Source: Acidobacteriota bacterium
GTDB taxonomy: Bacteria > Acidobacteriota > Vicinamibacteria > Vicinamibacterales > SCN-69-37
Length of the DNA: 64,000 nt
NCBI GenBank assembly: GCA_024653875.1
Contig: JANLHE010000192.1
Location: 3,695 to 67,694, forward strand
Direction of reading: 5' to 3'
The translations under genes were made by a program, and so were the position numbers. Below the pieces are notes generated by a model. It was not told the DNA's origin and did no database searches. It saw only the letters and a program-made list of their open reading frames with translations. Shown piece after piece: positions 1 to 12,800 of the stretch. Within the stretch, counting starts at the first letter, position 1. Each line of letters starts with the position of its first letter.

Positions 1-2100
1 GGCGATCGGCTGTCCGTAGACAGGTTCAACCAGGGCCCGGACTTTCAGCCGACCGACGCCTACCGCGCGGAACGGTATGACCCGGGATCGGAGTTCTCGG
101 CCAGTACCGGTCCGCTCGAGCTCGACCGCATGAACGCGGCCCGCTTTGACAGCGGCCAGCAGCCCTATACGGCCGAGCGGGTGACCGGAGGCCAGGACTT
201 CAATGCCCAGACGGGTCGCTTGGCGTTAGGCCGCTATGCCGGACGCGCGGACTTCACCGGTGGCCCGGGCGCCGACACGCCACTCGCGCTTGATCGCTTC
301 GCCCAGGAACGGCTGTCGGATCGGCCGGACTTCGAGGTGCCCAGCTACGCGGAGGCCGAAAACGATCCGGCCTTCCAGTTCCGCCTCAAGATGGCGAATC
401 AGCAGATCCAGAACTCGGCGGCAGCGAAGGGATCGCTCCGGTCCGTGAACACCATGAAGGGCCTGATGGACTACGCGCAGGACGCGGCGTCCCAGGAATA
501 CGACAAGGTGTACGGGCGCCGGAAGGGCGAGTACGACACGGCCACGCAGAACGCCCAGAGCACGTACGCCGCCAACCAGCAGGAGCGGATGGGCGGGTTC
601 GACCGCAACAATCAGGCGGCGCTCAACGAAGGCACGATCAACTTCGACCGCAACGCGCAGGTCTTTGATCGCAACGTGTCACAGGACATGGCCCGCTACG
701 ACCGCGATGTGGCCGCGACCGGGGCCGAGTACGAAGCCGACTACGGCCGGGAACTGGACACGTTTGACCGGAACGAGGCGCGCCGATTGGGCGAGTTTGA
801 CCGCAATGCCGCGGCGACGCGCGACCAGTCCGCGATGCGCTTCGACCAGGCGGCCGGCACGTATGACCGCAACATCGCGGCCGATCTGGCGTCCTATGAC
901 CGGAATACCGCCGCCGATGCGGCGGAAACGGCCGACGCCTACGGGCGCGAAACCGACACGTTCGACCGGAACCAGGCGCAGCGCGCCGGGGAGTTCGACC
1001 GAAACAGTGAAGCCGCACGTGCCGAGAACGAGATTGCCTATGGGCGCTCGTCCAGTGAATACGACCGAGACACGACGAATCGGCTGGCTGAATTTGACCG
1101 CAACGCGCAGGCGGGCATCCTCGAAAACCAGACCGCTTATGACCGGTCCATGGGCGAGTTCGGCGTCAATGAGGACAGCCGACGGGCCTCCTACGACCGC
1201 GAGGCCGCCGCCGCCCGGGATGAGAGCACGATCAACTTCGACCGACGCGCCGCCACCGACGCCACCAACTACAACCGCGCGCTGACCACGAACGACTTGA
1301 ACTACACGCGGAACGCCAGCGAATACGATCGGAAGGTCGCCAACGACCTGGCTATCAATGAGGCGAATTACGGCCGTGGCGCCTCCGAGTTCGACCGCAA
1401 CTTCGGGAACGCATTCAACATCGACCAATCCCTGTACGACCGTGCCGCGTCCGAATACGACCGCGACTTCTCGCAGAACATGGCGGTAGATGAGACCAAC
1501 TACGGGCGTGGATCCTCCGAGAACGACCGGGACTTCGGCCGCGAGTTCGATATCTACCAGGGCAATTACACGAACGAGCTCAACGCGTTCGGGGCCAACA
1601 GTGGGGCGTCGCAGGCGGCGGCCGGACTTAACTGGCAGATCGATCAGGGCCGGTACGACCGTAACTATCAGGATGCGCTGACCCGGTACGGGATGGACCG
1701 CGATGCGGCCATGGGCGCGTACAGCGCGGGGCAGTCTGGCGCGAATCAGGAGTACAACCGCGCGCTCAATGACTACGAGCGTGAGCGGGATGAGTACTGG
1801 AAGCAGCAGGACATCCAGTACGGGCGCGTCTACGACCAGCAACGGTTGGGCTACGACGCCTCCAGCCAGGCCGCCGGGTACGCGACCGGCTACGGTCGTG
1901 ACCAAGCCAACAACGCCTACGACCGGGGCAACGCGGAGGCGTCCGGCTACATGGGCAGAGCCAACGCGTGGAACCGAGGCGCGCAGGGCGTCGGCGACGC
2001 CGCGCTGACGGCCGGGATGTACGCCGCGACACGGCCTGGGCAGACACCGCCGCCGCCACAAACCACGCTGCCACCGCCGCCGCCATACAGAGGGCCATAG
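1..2100 (+). CDS. (F/Y)DR-repeat virion-region protein, 5' truncated by window
   Basis: The frame is open from base 1, so the true start lies upstream; the first ATG at 130 is internal. The protein is dominated by a degenerate repeat centred on FDRN, YDRN or FDR, recurring about every 8-14 residues, with Tyr-Gly-Arg variants, very rich in Asp, Arg, Asn, Tyr and Ala. It looks like a long helical or fibrous repeat. The C-terminus is Gly-rich and then Pro-rich (TPPPPQTTLPPPPP). The stop is two bases before the next ATG. It lies directly upstream of two other putative virion genes, so an ejected or structural virion protein is likely by position. I do not recognise a named family, and the function is inferred from context only. 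Confidence 0.7.
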   Translation, partial: GDRLSVDRFNQGPDFQPTDAYRAERYDPGSEFSASTGPLELDRMNAARFDSGQQPYTAERVTGGQDFNAQTGRLALGRYAGRADFTGGPGADTPLALDRFAQERLSDRPDFEVPSYAEAENDPAFQFRLKMANQQIQNSAAAKGSLRSVNTMKGLMDYAQDAASQEYDKVYGRRKGEYDTATQNAQSTYAANQQERMGGFDRNNQAALNEGTINFDRNAQVFDRNVSQDMARYDRDVAATGAEYEADYGRELDTFDRNEARRLGEFDRNAAATRDQSAMRFDQAAGTYDRNIAADLASYDRNTAADAAETADAYGRETDTFDRNQAQRAGEFDRNSEAARAENEIAYGRSSSEYDRDTTNRLAEFDRNAQAGILENQTAYDRSMGEFGVNEDSRRASYDREAAAARDESTINFDRRAATDATNYNRALTTNDLNYTRNASEYDRKVANDLAINEANYGRGASEFDRNFGNAFNIDQSLYDRAASEYDRDFSQNMAVDETNYGRGSSENDRDFGREFDIYQGNYTNELNAFGANSGASQAAAGLNWQIDQGRYDRNYQDALTRYGMDRDAAMGAYSAGQSGANQEYNRALNDYERERDEYWKQQDIQYGRVYDQQRLGYDASSQAAGYATGYGRDQANNAYDRGNAEASGYMGRANAWNRGAQGVGDAALTAGMYAATRPGQTPPPPQTTLPPPPPYRGP

Positions 2101-2102
2101 AC

Positions 2103-3839
2103 ATGCCACTCGACTACAGCATCCCGCTTCAGGGCCAAGTGGCCCAGTTCGAACCCCTAAAGATCATGGGCGACATGACGCGCCTGCACGCCCAGCGGCA
2201 GGAGAACGAGATCAATCAGATGCGTATGGGGGAGTTCACCCGCGAGCGCACGATGAAGGACGCCACGATGAAGGCGCTGCAGGGATCTGGCGGCGACCCG
2301 AGCAAGGCCATCAGCACGCTCCGATCCCAAGGCTACTGGGAAGCGGCGGACAGCATCGACAAAACACTCCGCGAGAACCGCAAGGCGATGGCCGAAGAAG
2401 TCAAGACCCAGAACGCCAACCGGGCCGATGGGCTCGGACAAGTCACACAGATCATGCAGGCGGTCAAGTCCGCCGATGGCTACAAGGCCGTGCTGCCGAC
2501 CGTGCGCTCGATTCTTGAGAAGACCGATCCGAACCTATTGTCGCAGGTTAAGGACGAGTACGATCCTGAGTTCGTCTCACAAGCGACGACATGGGGGATG
2601 AAGGCCAGCGAGTATGCGACGATCCGCAAGGAAGCGGCCGAAGCGTTGGAGAAGCTCGCCGAACAGCCGCTGAAGGAGATCGAGCGGCACAACAAGTATC
2701 TCGCCGAGGGCGCGAAATACCTCTCCACGGTGGACACGCCCGAGGAATGGACGGACACGATCAACGGCATGCACGAGATGGGCTTCCCGGCCGCGACGCT
2801 CGAAATGCTAGGGCATCAGTTGACACCCGACAACGTGGAACAGGTCAAGTTGCTGGCCGGAGGCAAACAGCTGGAACCGGGCACGTTCGGCAGTTACCTG
2901 ACGCAGTTGGCGAAGGAACGGAAGGTGGACGTGACCGACCTGAGCACGCAAACGATCGAGGGCGCGCGCCAGCGGTGGTCCGCATCCGACAACATGCCCC
3001 GAGGGGAAGCCGTGCAACCGGGCACGTTCCAGTCGTTCGTGCGTGCGAAAGCGAAGGAACTCGGCGTCGCGCCAAGTGCGCTGAACAGCGAGCAGCAGTT
3101 GGGGATCCGCAACGCGTGGGGCGCTGAAGGTGCGTCCCTGGCGCAGATCGGCGCGGCCGAACGGTGGAAGGAAGATCAACTCGCGCGTATCCGCAGAGAG
3201 CGCGCGGCCGATCTCAGCCAGTCAGTGCCTGCCGAGTTCTGGGATGGGGAAATGCGACGGGTCGAGGAATCGTACCGGAAGCAGTTGCCCGCTGGCGGCG
3301 CGCCGGCGGCGCCTCGTAGCGGCGGTTCTCCGATTGGCCCATTGCCGGACATCTTCCAGTCTCAGCCGTCGCGTGTGGCGCCGATGCAGATGCCTGGACC
3401 GGTGCGTGGGCTCCCTGGTGGAGGGGGACCGCCCCAGGGCGGCGTGAATTTAGGATCGTTGTCTGGCCGCGGCCCGGCACCCTCCGGGCCTCCACCGCAG
3501 GCCCAACCGCTTCAGCGGCCTCAGATGTCCGCGCCACGTCCGAGTGGCCCGCCGGCGCCGCCGATGAGCGCCCAGGTGGACACGACGCGCATGGGATCGT
3601 TGAGCGCGCCGCCCGCGCCAGCGCGCCCGTTCGCTCCGGTCCCGCAGTCGCCCCCGATGCGACCGGAACCGTCGAGCCCGCGCGCCGCCGCGCCAGCCGC
3701 GGCGCCGTCCGCGCCGGACCAGATAGTTCGTTTGTTGGAGAAGCGCGCGCCAGGGCAATATGACCTGGCTGATGGCAGTTCCTGGTTCAAAGATCCGACA
3801 GGATCGATTCGCCAACTCAAACCTGCCGGCCGCCGATAA
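2103..3839 (+). CDS. putative virion-associated protein, helical with Pro-rich C-terminus
   Basis: A 578-aa protein starting MPLDYSIPLQGQ at 2103, two bases after the preceding stop; the frame opens further upstream but that part overlaps the previous gene. Residues 1 to about 400 are charged and predicted helical, with a repeated TFxS/YLxxLAKE-type unit (EPGTFGSYLTQLAKE, QPGTFQSFVRAKAKE). About residues 400-545 are Pro/Gly/Ala-rich and low complexity. The last 40 residues form a compact segment (RLLEKRAPGQYDLADGSSW). No enzymatic motif is seen. Its place between a repeat protein and a giant internal-virion-like protein suggests an ejection or internal virion component. This is inference from synteny. 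Confidence 0.7.
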   Translation: MPLDYSIPLQGQVAQFEPLKIMGDMTRLHAQRQENEINQMRMGEFTRERTMKDATMKALQGSGGDPSKAISTLRSQGYWEAADSIDKTLRENRKAMAEEVKTQNANRADGLGQVTQIMQAVKSADGYKAVLPTVRSILEKTDPNLLSQVKDEYDPEFVSQATTWGMKASEYATIRKEAAEALEKLAEQPLKEIERHNKYLAEGAKYLSTVDTPEEWTDTINGMHEMGFPAATLEMLGHQLTPDNVEQVKLLAGGKQLEPGTFGSYLTQLAKERKVDVTDLSTQTIEGARQRWSASDNMPRGEAVQPGTFQSFVRAKAKELGVAPSALNSEQQLGIRNAWGAEGASLAQIGAAERWKEDQLARIRRERAADLSQSVPAEFWDGEMRRVEESYRKQLPAGGAPAAPRSGGSPIGPLPDIFQSQPSRVAPMQMPGPVRGLPGGGGPPQGGVNLGSLSGRGPAPSGPPPQAQPLQRPQMSAPRPSGPPAPPMSAQVDTTRMGSLSAPPAPARPFAPVPQSPPMRPEPSSPRAAAPAAAPSAPDQIVRLLEKRAPGQYDLADGSSWFKDPTGSIRQLKPAGRR

Positions 3840-3851
3840 GGACGTTTCCTG

Positions 3852-6800
3852 ATGGCGTTCCAGAACTTCGGCCTGTTGGGCTCGACGATGGGGGGCCTCA
3901 CCCGTCGTCTGTCCGCACGTACGCCGACTACCTCACGGCTGACGCCGTTCAAGCCGGTCTCGTCGCATGACGACGAGGAGGACGATCCCTACCAGATCGT
4001 GCGGTTCAAGCCGGTGGCCAGCCATACGCAGGAACCGCCCGAAGAAGAGGACCGCTTCCAGATCACGAACTTCACACCGCTGGGCCAGATGACACCGGCG
4101 CCGAGTCATCGCGTGGACCCGTTGGCCCTCCTCAAGATTGAGCCGAACGTCGCGGCCACCAAGCAGACCGATCAGGACGACACCGGCGACCTTGGCGCGG
4201 CCTGGAAGCGGTTCCAGACAAAGTTCCCGTCTGCCGCGCAGGCGATTGGGTATGTGCGCTTCGGCGATCCCGCCCTGATGGACAAGAAGAAAGTAGACGG
4301 CTGGGTCAACTCTGAGCGCGGCATTGAAATCAACCCCAGCCGACTGTCAAGGGATTCCGATCTGGAATCGTTGATCGCGCACGAGGTGACACATCTACTG
4401 CGTGACGACGGGGACGCCGAAGGGCGCGCCAACGCTATCGAGAAGGCCTACAAAGTCTCAATGCTCCCTACGATGCGGCCCGTGAGTTCGCACGGCGCCT
4501 CCACAAAGCCGAGCACAACCAGGACGCCGATTTCCAACAAGGATGATCCGCTCCGGGTTGTGAACTTTGTGCCATTCGAGCGCAATCCCATAGCGATCGG
4601 ACCCGCGCAGCCACGGCCGATGTCCATGTCGGACCTGATGCGCGCGGAGATGAACAAGGCGCCGCTTCAAGCTGGCGCCATAGTGGATCTGACGGTCCCT
4701 GACCGTGACCCCCATTTCGACGTAAGCGGGTCGCTGCCCATCAAGACACCGCAACGCCTGTACATGACGCCGGGAGCGAAGCCCGGCGATGATCCGACCT
4801 TCTCGCCGGAGATGCCGAAGCCTGACGCGCCCTTTACGCCAAAGGGCGCGAAGGTCCCAGAGATGCTCAGTCGCGGTGTCGTCTCAGGCGTGTCCTCGCT
4901 GGCGGCCGGCGCCGGCGGCATGCTGCAGGCGGTCGCTGCGGAGGGGAGCGCGGCGGAACGTCACGGCCAGGCGCTGGTCGAACTCGACAAGAAGATCCAG
5001 AAACTCGCCCGGCCGGCCGAACGCTACCTCGTCGATGTGTTCGAGAATCCGGAACTGGCGAAGGACCCGGAATGGTGGGCGTACACGGCCGGCACGACGT
5101 TGGGCTCCATGGTGGGATTCATGGTGCCCGCGCAGGCGGGAGCGATGATTGGGGGGCGCCTTGCGGTAGGGGCGGCGGCCCTGCTGAGTCGAACCGCTCA
5201 AGCCAGAGAGCTCTTTATGGGCACCGGCTTTGTGCTGGGCGGCGGCGTGGTTGAGGGTTTAATCGAAGGCGGAAGCGCGTTCAACGACGCGATCGCTGCC
5301 GGCAAGTCGAAAAAAGAAGCGGGCGAAATCGCGGCGTCTGTGGCGGCCTTGAACGTCCCGCTGATTGCCGGGACGGCCGGATTGGGCTACCTGCCGCAGT
5401 TGTTCAATGCCGGTGGGGCGAAGTCTGCCGCCAAGCGAACAATCCAGTGGTTCTCTGGCGGCATGATGGAATCAGGGCAGGAGGTAGGACAGCAAGGGAT
5501 CTCCAATCGGGCTGCTGGGCGTCCAATCACTGAAGGGATGGGCACGGCCGCTGTCGGAGGGTTCATCGGTGGCGGCGTGGCGGGTCCAACGATCGGTGCC
5601 ATGAACACCGAGGACTCGAAGGCCAGCGCGCGCGGCACGCAGGACCCAGGCCAGACGCGGTTCTACGAGAACATGACGGCGAACCTGATGACGCCCCCGC
5701 GGCCGCCGTCTGGCCCGACCTCGCCTGGGCCTGTGGCGCCGAGCGTCGCACCCACCCCAGCCGCCCCAGAGATCGTCACCTTCACACCGGCCGACAAGGT
5801 GAAGGAACCAGCAGTTTCGCCGGATGTTTCCCGTGGAACGTCACCTGATCCGGCAGTCCTGCAGCAGCAGGCCGAGCGGTTCAGCGATCTGCGGGCCTTG
5901 GAAGCGCAACTCAAGGACACGAACAGCCCGAAGCGCCGGCAGGAGATCGAGTTCGAACTGACCGGCATCCGGCGCCATTACGAGGACACCTACCAGGCGA
6001 TTGAGCAGGCCGGCGTGGATCCGGTGCAGGTCCGGCACACGGTGGAGCAGGGGCAGCCCGAGGCGCCGTCGGAGCCCTACAGTTACTCGACCACGCAGTT
6101 CAACCTACCGGAACCGGTGGCCGAGCGCGTACTGGACTTGGGCCGGAAGATTCCTGATGTGGACCTGGCCGAGGATGGCCGGGAAACCGAACCGCACCTG
6201 ACGGTGAAGTACGGCCTACACACCGAGGACGTGGAGGAGGTCCGTGCGGCGCTGGCCGACATGAAGCCGTTCAAGGTGAAGCTGGGCGCGACGTCGTTCT
6301 TTCCGAATGGGGAGTCAGATTCCGGCGACGTGCTGAAGGTGGACGTTTCTTCCGCGTACTTGAGCCTGCTGAACAAGCGGTTGGCGAAGGCCCTGGACCA
6401 CTCGGACACGAAAGCGTACAGCCCGCACGTGACCATCGCGTACCTCAAGGCGGGACGGGGCGAGGCCTACACGAACGACGACGCCCTGAAGGGCACCGAG
6501 ATCCTCGTGGACCGGATCACGTTTGGCGGCAAAAATGGCCAGCGGGTCGAGATTCCCCTAGGTACGCAGGCGCAGCCAGTGCCACCTCAAGAGTTTCAAA
6601 CTGGACAGCAGGCGGCTAAGGAAGAAATCGCTCTATCGGATCAACAATGGAAGGCTGCCACTGATCGGTGGGTCGCAGCGAGAAGAGACTTGGAGTCTGG
6701 AGCTATTTCCCCAGCGCAATTCGAGGCTGAACAAGCACGCTTCTTGGCATTGACAGACGATTTATCCAGAGCGAACGAGGCGCCACTAGGCGCCCCAGCC

Positions 6801-9800
6801 CTGGCCACGCCGTTCGCCCAGATGTCGCGCGAGGAACAGAACGTCGCGGTGTCACCACTGGTACCAGATGCCGCGTCCGTCGAGCCGTCCACGACACAGC
6901 CTGAGTGGCCAGTCGTCGAACTGCCGCGGACAGACAAGGCTCAGTCGGCGCCGCAGGCCAAGCCCGGGCGGTTTTTGGTAGACGCCAAGGCCGGCACCAT
7001 GGCCACGGCGCCAAAGGGAGCACGGCCGGGCATCGGCCAGGTGCTGGTGCGGTACTCGGACACCGGCAAGCAGACGGTCCTGCAGGTTGGGAAAAAGGTC
7101 GCACCCAGAGATTTGAGGAAGCTTAAAGCCCTTGAGCGCCCGGTCCCTCCCGTGGTGGCGCCGACCGTGCCTGCCAGTCAGCGCGAGCACTTCGACCAGT
7201 TGCTCAAGGACGCACGCCAAAACGGATACGAGGGCGACGACAAGACGCTGGAGCAACTCTACCTCCAGAAGCTCGATGAGGCGCGATTGGCGAATGACGG
7301 TGCGACGTTGGCGTCAGAAGATGCCGACTCCAGCCGTGAACTTCTTGTGGCCATCTCCAAGATGGGCGGTATTGGACTGGAGGCTGAAGGTGAAGCTGGG
7401 ATGCGCGGTGAACTGGAGACCATGCTGGAAGGGCTGAACCGGCACGCTGGCATCATTCGTCGTGGTGCGCGCGCCGGCCAGCGCCTGCCAGCGTCGTTTC
7501 GGCGTGCCGGCGGACTTCCGGGCGCTCCGAACATCATCACCAGATCCGGCGGACGGCCGCTGGATACCGTCCTGGAGTCCATCCATGAAGATCCTCGGTG
7601 GGAGCATCGCTTTGAGTCCCTGAGCGACTTCACACAGGCCATCGACGACGCGATTCGCATTGAAACAGGGACGACCGCGGCGCCGGCAGCCGCCTATGGG
7701 CCACGCCTTGATGCCACCCTGGAGATGCTTGGTGTTGCCCCAGGCACGGATTGGTGGGAACCGGGTCGCATCATCGTCACGCCACATCGCCAAGGCGCGG
7801 CTGACGAAGCTAACGAGCGCGCGGCGATCCGTGGGCTGAACGCACGCCGCGACACGTTGCAACAGGACTATGAAGCTCAGTTCGGGCGGGTCGTCAACGA
7901 TGACAACATGCGCGAACTACTTGGCGCGCATTCCCCGGATCGGCGGTGGGGGAATCTCAACGCCGTTCGGTCGAGCTCAGGGGCCGCAGTTCGTCAGGTG
8001 TTCAGGCAGATACTGGACGAGCCGATGGACCCCACGCGGGACGCCGTGCTGTTGACAGCCGGGGGGCCAGGGTCGGGTAAGTCTACCAGCGCAGGCGAAG
8101 ACCCGTCGTTTTTCGCGGTATTCGATTCCACCCTCCACAACTACGAACAGGCCAAGGCCCTGATCGAGCAGGTCAAGGCGTCAGGCCGTGTGGCGGTCGT
8201 CCGCTATGTGCGACGTAACCCCGTTGAAGCCTTCATGGATGGGGTACTGACTCGCGCGCTCGACCCATCGAACGGTCGGCCGGTGAGCATCAAGAGCCAT
8301 GCCGAGAAACACGTGGAAGGCCGGGAGACGATCGCTCGACTCATCGGGGAGTATGCCGACGACCTTCAGGTGCCCATTGTGTTGGCCGAAAGTACGCCAA
8401 GCGGTCTGAAGCCCATTGATGACCTTGAGTCAGCCGTGGAAGAGGCGCGGGTGTATAATGACGTTGATGCCCTCCGAGCCGACATCGAAACCGCGCTCAG
8501 GCGTGAAATTGCCTCCGGCCGGCAGGGGCTTACCCCTGAACTTGCAGCGCGACTCGGGCTACGGCCGGAAGATCGCCCTGCGGTCGCTGGAGACGGGCAG
8601 CCAGAAGCTCGTCGAGGCGATCAAGAACGCCCCGCCGAAGGTCTACAACCCGCCCCACTAGCAGCCGATCCGACCCCCGTGTCGGCCGCACCGCCCGTTC
8701 GGTCCAAGGCGGTTTCTCCCGCGCGCACTGAGGACATCCTTGCCACCGGTGAGATCCAGCCGCGCCTGCCAGGTGACGTCGGCGCCGTCCGCGATCAGGA
8801 AGTGGCCGATGCCAAGCTCGAACTCAAACGGGCCGATCCTGACGACTTCTCCCTCTCCGCGCAGGCCGTAGACGCCGGGCAGCCGCGTTTGAGCGAGCCC
8901 GACGATTCCGACTCGTCTCCTGCCTACAAAGCGGCGTACGCGGCCTATGAGACGGCGCACGACCGGTTCCAGCCGTTCAAGCAGGACTACGAAAACCGCA
9001 CGATCAGCCCGGACGTCTACCTGCGTGAGGCCAAAGCCTTCGATGCGGCCAAGGACGCACTGGATGCGGCCGAGCGCGCAGAGCGAGCCGCGCGACGGGC
9101 CGCGCGCAAGCCGGCAGAAGCGCCCCGACAGTCTTTCAGCGCCAAGTCCTTGCAGTCAGTCTTTGGTATTACAGCAACCGAGGCTGAGGCCGCGGTCGCC
9201 ATCGCGGAAGCGATGGACCTGGACACGGACAAGATCCTCCTGACGGCAGGCGGGGTGCCCGGCAAAGGGGCGCTTGAGCAGCCGGGGCAGCAGGGGACCA
9301 AGGCCTTTAAGAAATGGTTCGGTAGAAGCGTCGTTGTTGATACTGAAGGCCCGCGGCGGGTGTACCACGGAACTAGTGGCCCGAAGCCGATCAGCGCATT
9401 CAAAGAGTCGGTATCAGGGCTGTTTGGCCGTGGGTCGTACTTCACCGAGTCCGCCGAGGATGCTGACAACTACGCAGGAAACAAGCTCGTCAAGTTGAAA
9501 GATGGGTCCGTCCGCACGAGCGGACGAAGCGCGATCGTGCCGGTCTACCTTCAAATCGAACACCCATTCGAAATGGACGGGCGAGACACATGGCAGGACT
9601 TGTTTGAAGTGGTGATGGGGCGGCGGCCGAAAAACGATGATGCGGAGATGCCGTCTCCGGCCCAAGCGCGTGCGCTTCAAGCGGCCATGGTTGCACAGGG
9701 CCACGACGGGATTGTGATCAAGAACTTCGAAGCCAACCTCACCGAAGATTTCACCACACACTACGTGGTGTTCTCTCCAGAGCAGGTGAAGTCCGCCACC

Positions 9801-12800
9801 GGCAACCAGGGCACGTTCGATCCGAAGAACCCGAACATCCTCTACCAGGAGGCCCCGGTCAACGCGCCGAAGCTGTCCAAGTGGTACTACTCCAACATCT
9901 CGAAGGCGTTGGCAACGTGGCAGCCGAAGGGCACCGCCGCGCAACTGCTGGCGCACCTCCAGAAGTTCAAGGGCGCGAACGAAGAGGCCGAGACGATCGG
10001 CTTTGGCGCATGGCTGAAGTCGCAGGAGAAGGTCACGCGCGCTGAGGCGCAGGCATGGCTGGGTGAGCATCAGATCCACGTGCAGGACGTGGTGCGCCGG
10101 TCGCGTGGCACAGACGACCAGCAAGAAGCGCGCAGTGAACGCTACATGCAGGCGCTACAAGTCCTTGAGCGGCACAATCTGGATGTTGCGTCTGAAGAGG
10201 CGAACGACCCGCCGATTGCCCTGATTCACCGTGAGGAGCGCGACGACCGTGGCGAACTGAAGGCGCTCATCGCTGAAGACATCAAGGCGCTCCCGCAAGA
10301 GGCACAGGACGCCTGGGACGTGGTTGAGGAACAGGAACGCCTTGCTGCGTCCAAGGACCTGAAGTACGCCGCTTACCAGACGCCTGGGGGCACCGGCTAC
10401 CGCGAGGTGCTGCTGACGCTGCCAGCATCAGCGACTCGAACTGTATGGCGCGTGATTGACCGTAACAATAACCACATCATCGCCAAGTTCGACAACTACG
10501 AGGAAGCCGCAAAACTGGCCGACGAGAAAGATCTGGCTGTCAGTGAGAAACAAGACGTTCCAGCGAAGGACACGTACCAGTCTTCCCATTGGGACGAGCC
10601 CAACGTGCTGGCCCATGTGCGGATGAATGACCGAGAAGTGGACGGGCAGCGCGTGTTGTTCGTGGAAGAGATCCAGAGCGACTGGCATCCTGCGCTTCGG
10701 AAACATTTAGCTGCGAAAGCCGCTGGGCAGTTGACGACTAAGGTGCCGGACGCCCCGTTCAAGGGCGCAGGCTGGAAGAAACTCGCCCTCAAACGGGCGC
10801 TGGCCATGGCAGCCGAAGGTGGCTACGACGGCCTCGCGTGGACCACGGGCTCCATGCAACAGGACCGCTACGACTTATCGAAACAGGCACATGAAATATC
10901 GGCCTTCAATCGAGGTGACGGAACATTCGATTTCATGGTCCGAGCCAAGGACACAAACAGGACGCACGACATCAGTAAGGTGGCGCGCGATCAGGTCTCC
11001 GAACACATCGGTAAGGACTTGGCCGAACGTGTCCTGAAGCAGCCTGCAGGCGAATGGCAGGGTTACACCGGGTTAGACCTGAAGGTCGGCGGTCAGTGGG
11101 CCGAGAACCTGTACGACCGGGAACTGCCGAACCTCGCCAACGACATCGTGCGTAAGTATGGGGTGAAGGCCGGAACGATTGAACTGCCAAACACCAACAA
11201 GGTGATGGCATATTCTGGCCCATCGAACGTTACCGGCGACGACCTCGACAAATTGATCAAGGTCTCGCGCGGACTTGGCAACTCCACCATCAGCCCGATC
11301 ACTGGACGTGAGGCTGGTCATCCTGTTGAGCGGGCGTCAGTCACCAAACAGGCGCAGGACATTCGCGCATACATGCAGGCCGGGCACTCGTTTGTAGAGG
11401 CGATGAACACGCACGGATCGCCCATGATGGCCGGGATGGTCGGTGGCAAGATGGTTGACGAAGACAGGGGTGTCTCGGTTCATCATCTCCCGTTGACGCA
11501 GCAGATGCGTGAGGACGTCCGCGACAACGGCCTACCGTTATTCCAGGGTGCGAAGGCGGCTGTGGAGTTCGCCGAGGGCGGCAAAGCCATCATCCGAGCT
11601 TTGGAACGTCCGGACGTATCCTCGCCGGCGCACGAACTGGCGCACGTCGCGCGGCGGTTCCTACTGGATCGGAACGTGGCAACTGAGGATCGGCTGGGCA
11701 TTTCCGACGAGGACATCGCCACGGCGGAAACCTGGGCCGGCGCCGCCAATGGCGTCTGGGGGCGCGAGGCTGAGGAGAAGTTCGCCCGCGGCTTCGAGCG
11801 GTATTTGCAGATCGGTAAGGCCCCGACCACGAAGTTGCAGGCGCTGTTCGACAAGTTTGCCACGTGGCTCACGGACATCTACCGTGACTTGAAGGGGTCC
11901 GACATTGACGTGGAGATTTCCGCGCCGATGCAGGCGGTGTTCGACAAGTTGGTGACGCGACGCACGGCGAGAGAACAGCGAGACGCCGCGCCTGAACGCC
12001 AGTCGAAGCCAGCGCCGACGAAGGCCCGCGCGTCAACGCCGACACCTGTCTCGGCTGAACCAGTGACAGGCACGGGTGATGCGGGCGCCGAACTCACGTT
12101 CAACAAGCGCAACCGTCGTCGCGGTGGCCTGACATGGGAAGACGTGGTCGGCCAGAACCAGACACTCCGTGTGTCGCAAACGACCAAGGCCAACGTGTAC
12201 CCGCAGCCAGAGTACGCCGCGCTCATTGACGGCGGCATGGAGCCGGTCGTCGCGCACATCGTGAAGCAAGTCTACGACGCGATCGCGGTGAAGCCGCAGA
12301 CCACGGCGCCAACGGATGCGGACTTGCAAGCCTACATCGCAGGCGTCAACCGGGTCATGGACGGCACGCTGGCCTGGGCGAACAACAAGGACGCCATTCG
12401 AAAGTGGGCCAACGCGCAAGTGCGCACGGCGCGGGCGATGCAGGGCACGCCGACATCGCTCTCTGATCTGGTAGACGTCCCCACGCTGTCGCTGTCGGTG
12501 TATCCGGAGTCGAAGCAGGGCCTGTCTGACGCGCTGAGGAACGAGGCGAGGCTGATTGGTGGGCGCCGCGTGTTGGGTGCCCTCCACGCGGGCTACAGCG
12601 AGACCGCGCGCGCGACCAAGGCGGTAGCCGGGGGCTGGCCGGCCAAGCAAGAGGCGTGGCAGCGGCAAGGCTACAAGGTGGTGTCGTCGGCTGAGGCGGT
12701 GCAGGTCAAGACCGGCGAGCGATATGTCAGCGGCGGCAAGGAAACGGTCCATTACCTCGAGATCAATCGCCGTGGGTTCCACGACGTCGCGTCGGCGGAA

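Noticed and set aside
679..2109. Long minus-strand open frame opposite the repeat gene
   Set aside because: It mirrors the repetitive high-GC + strand gene, is Val/Arg-biased and lacks a ribosome site; a shadow frame.
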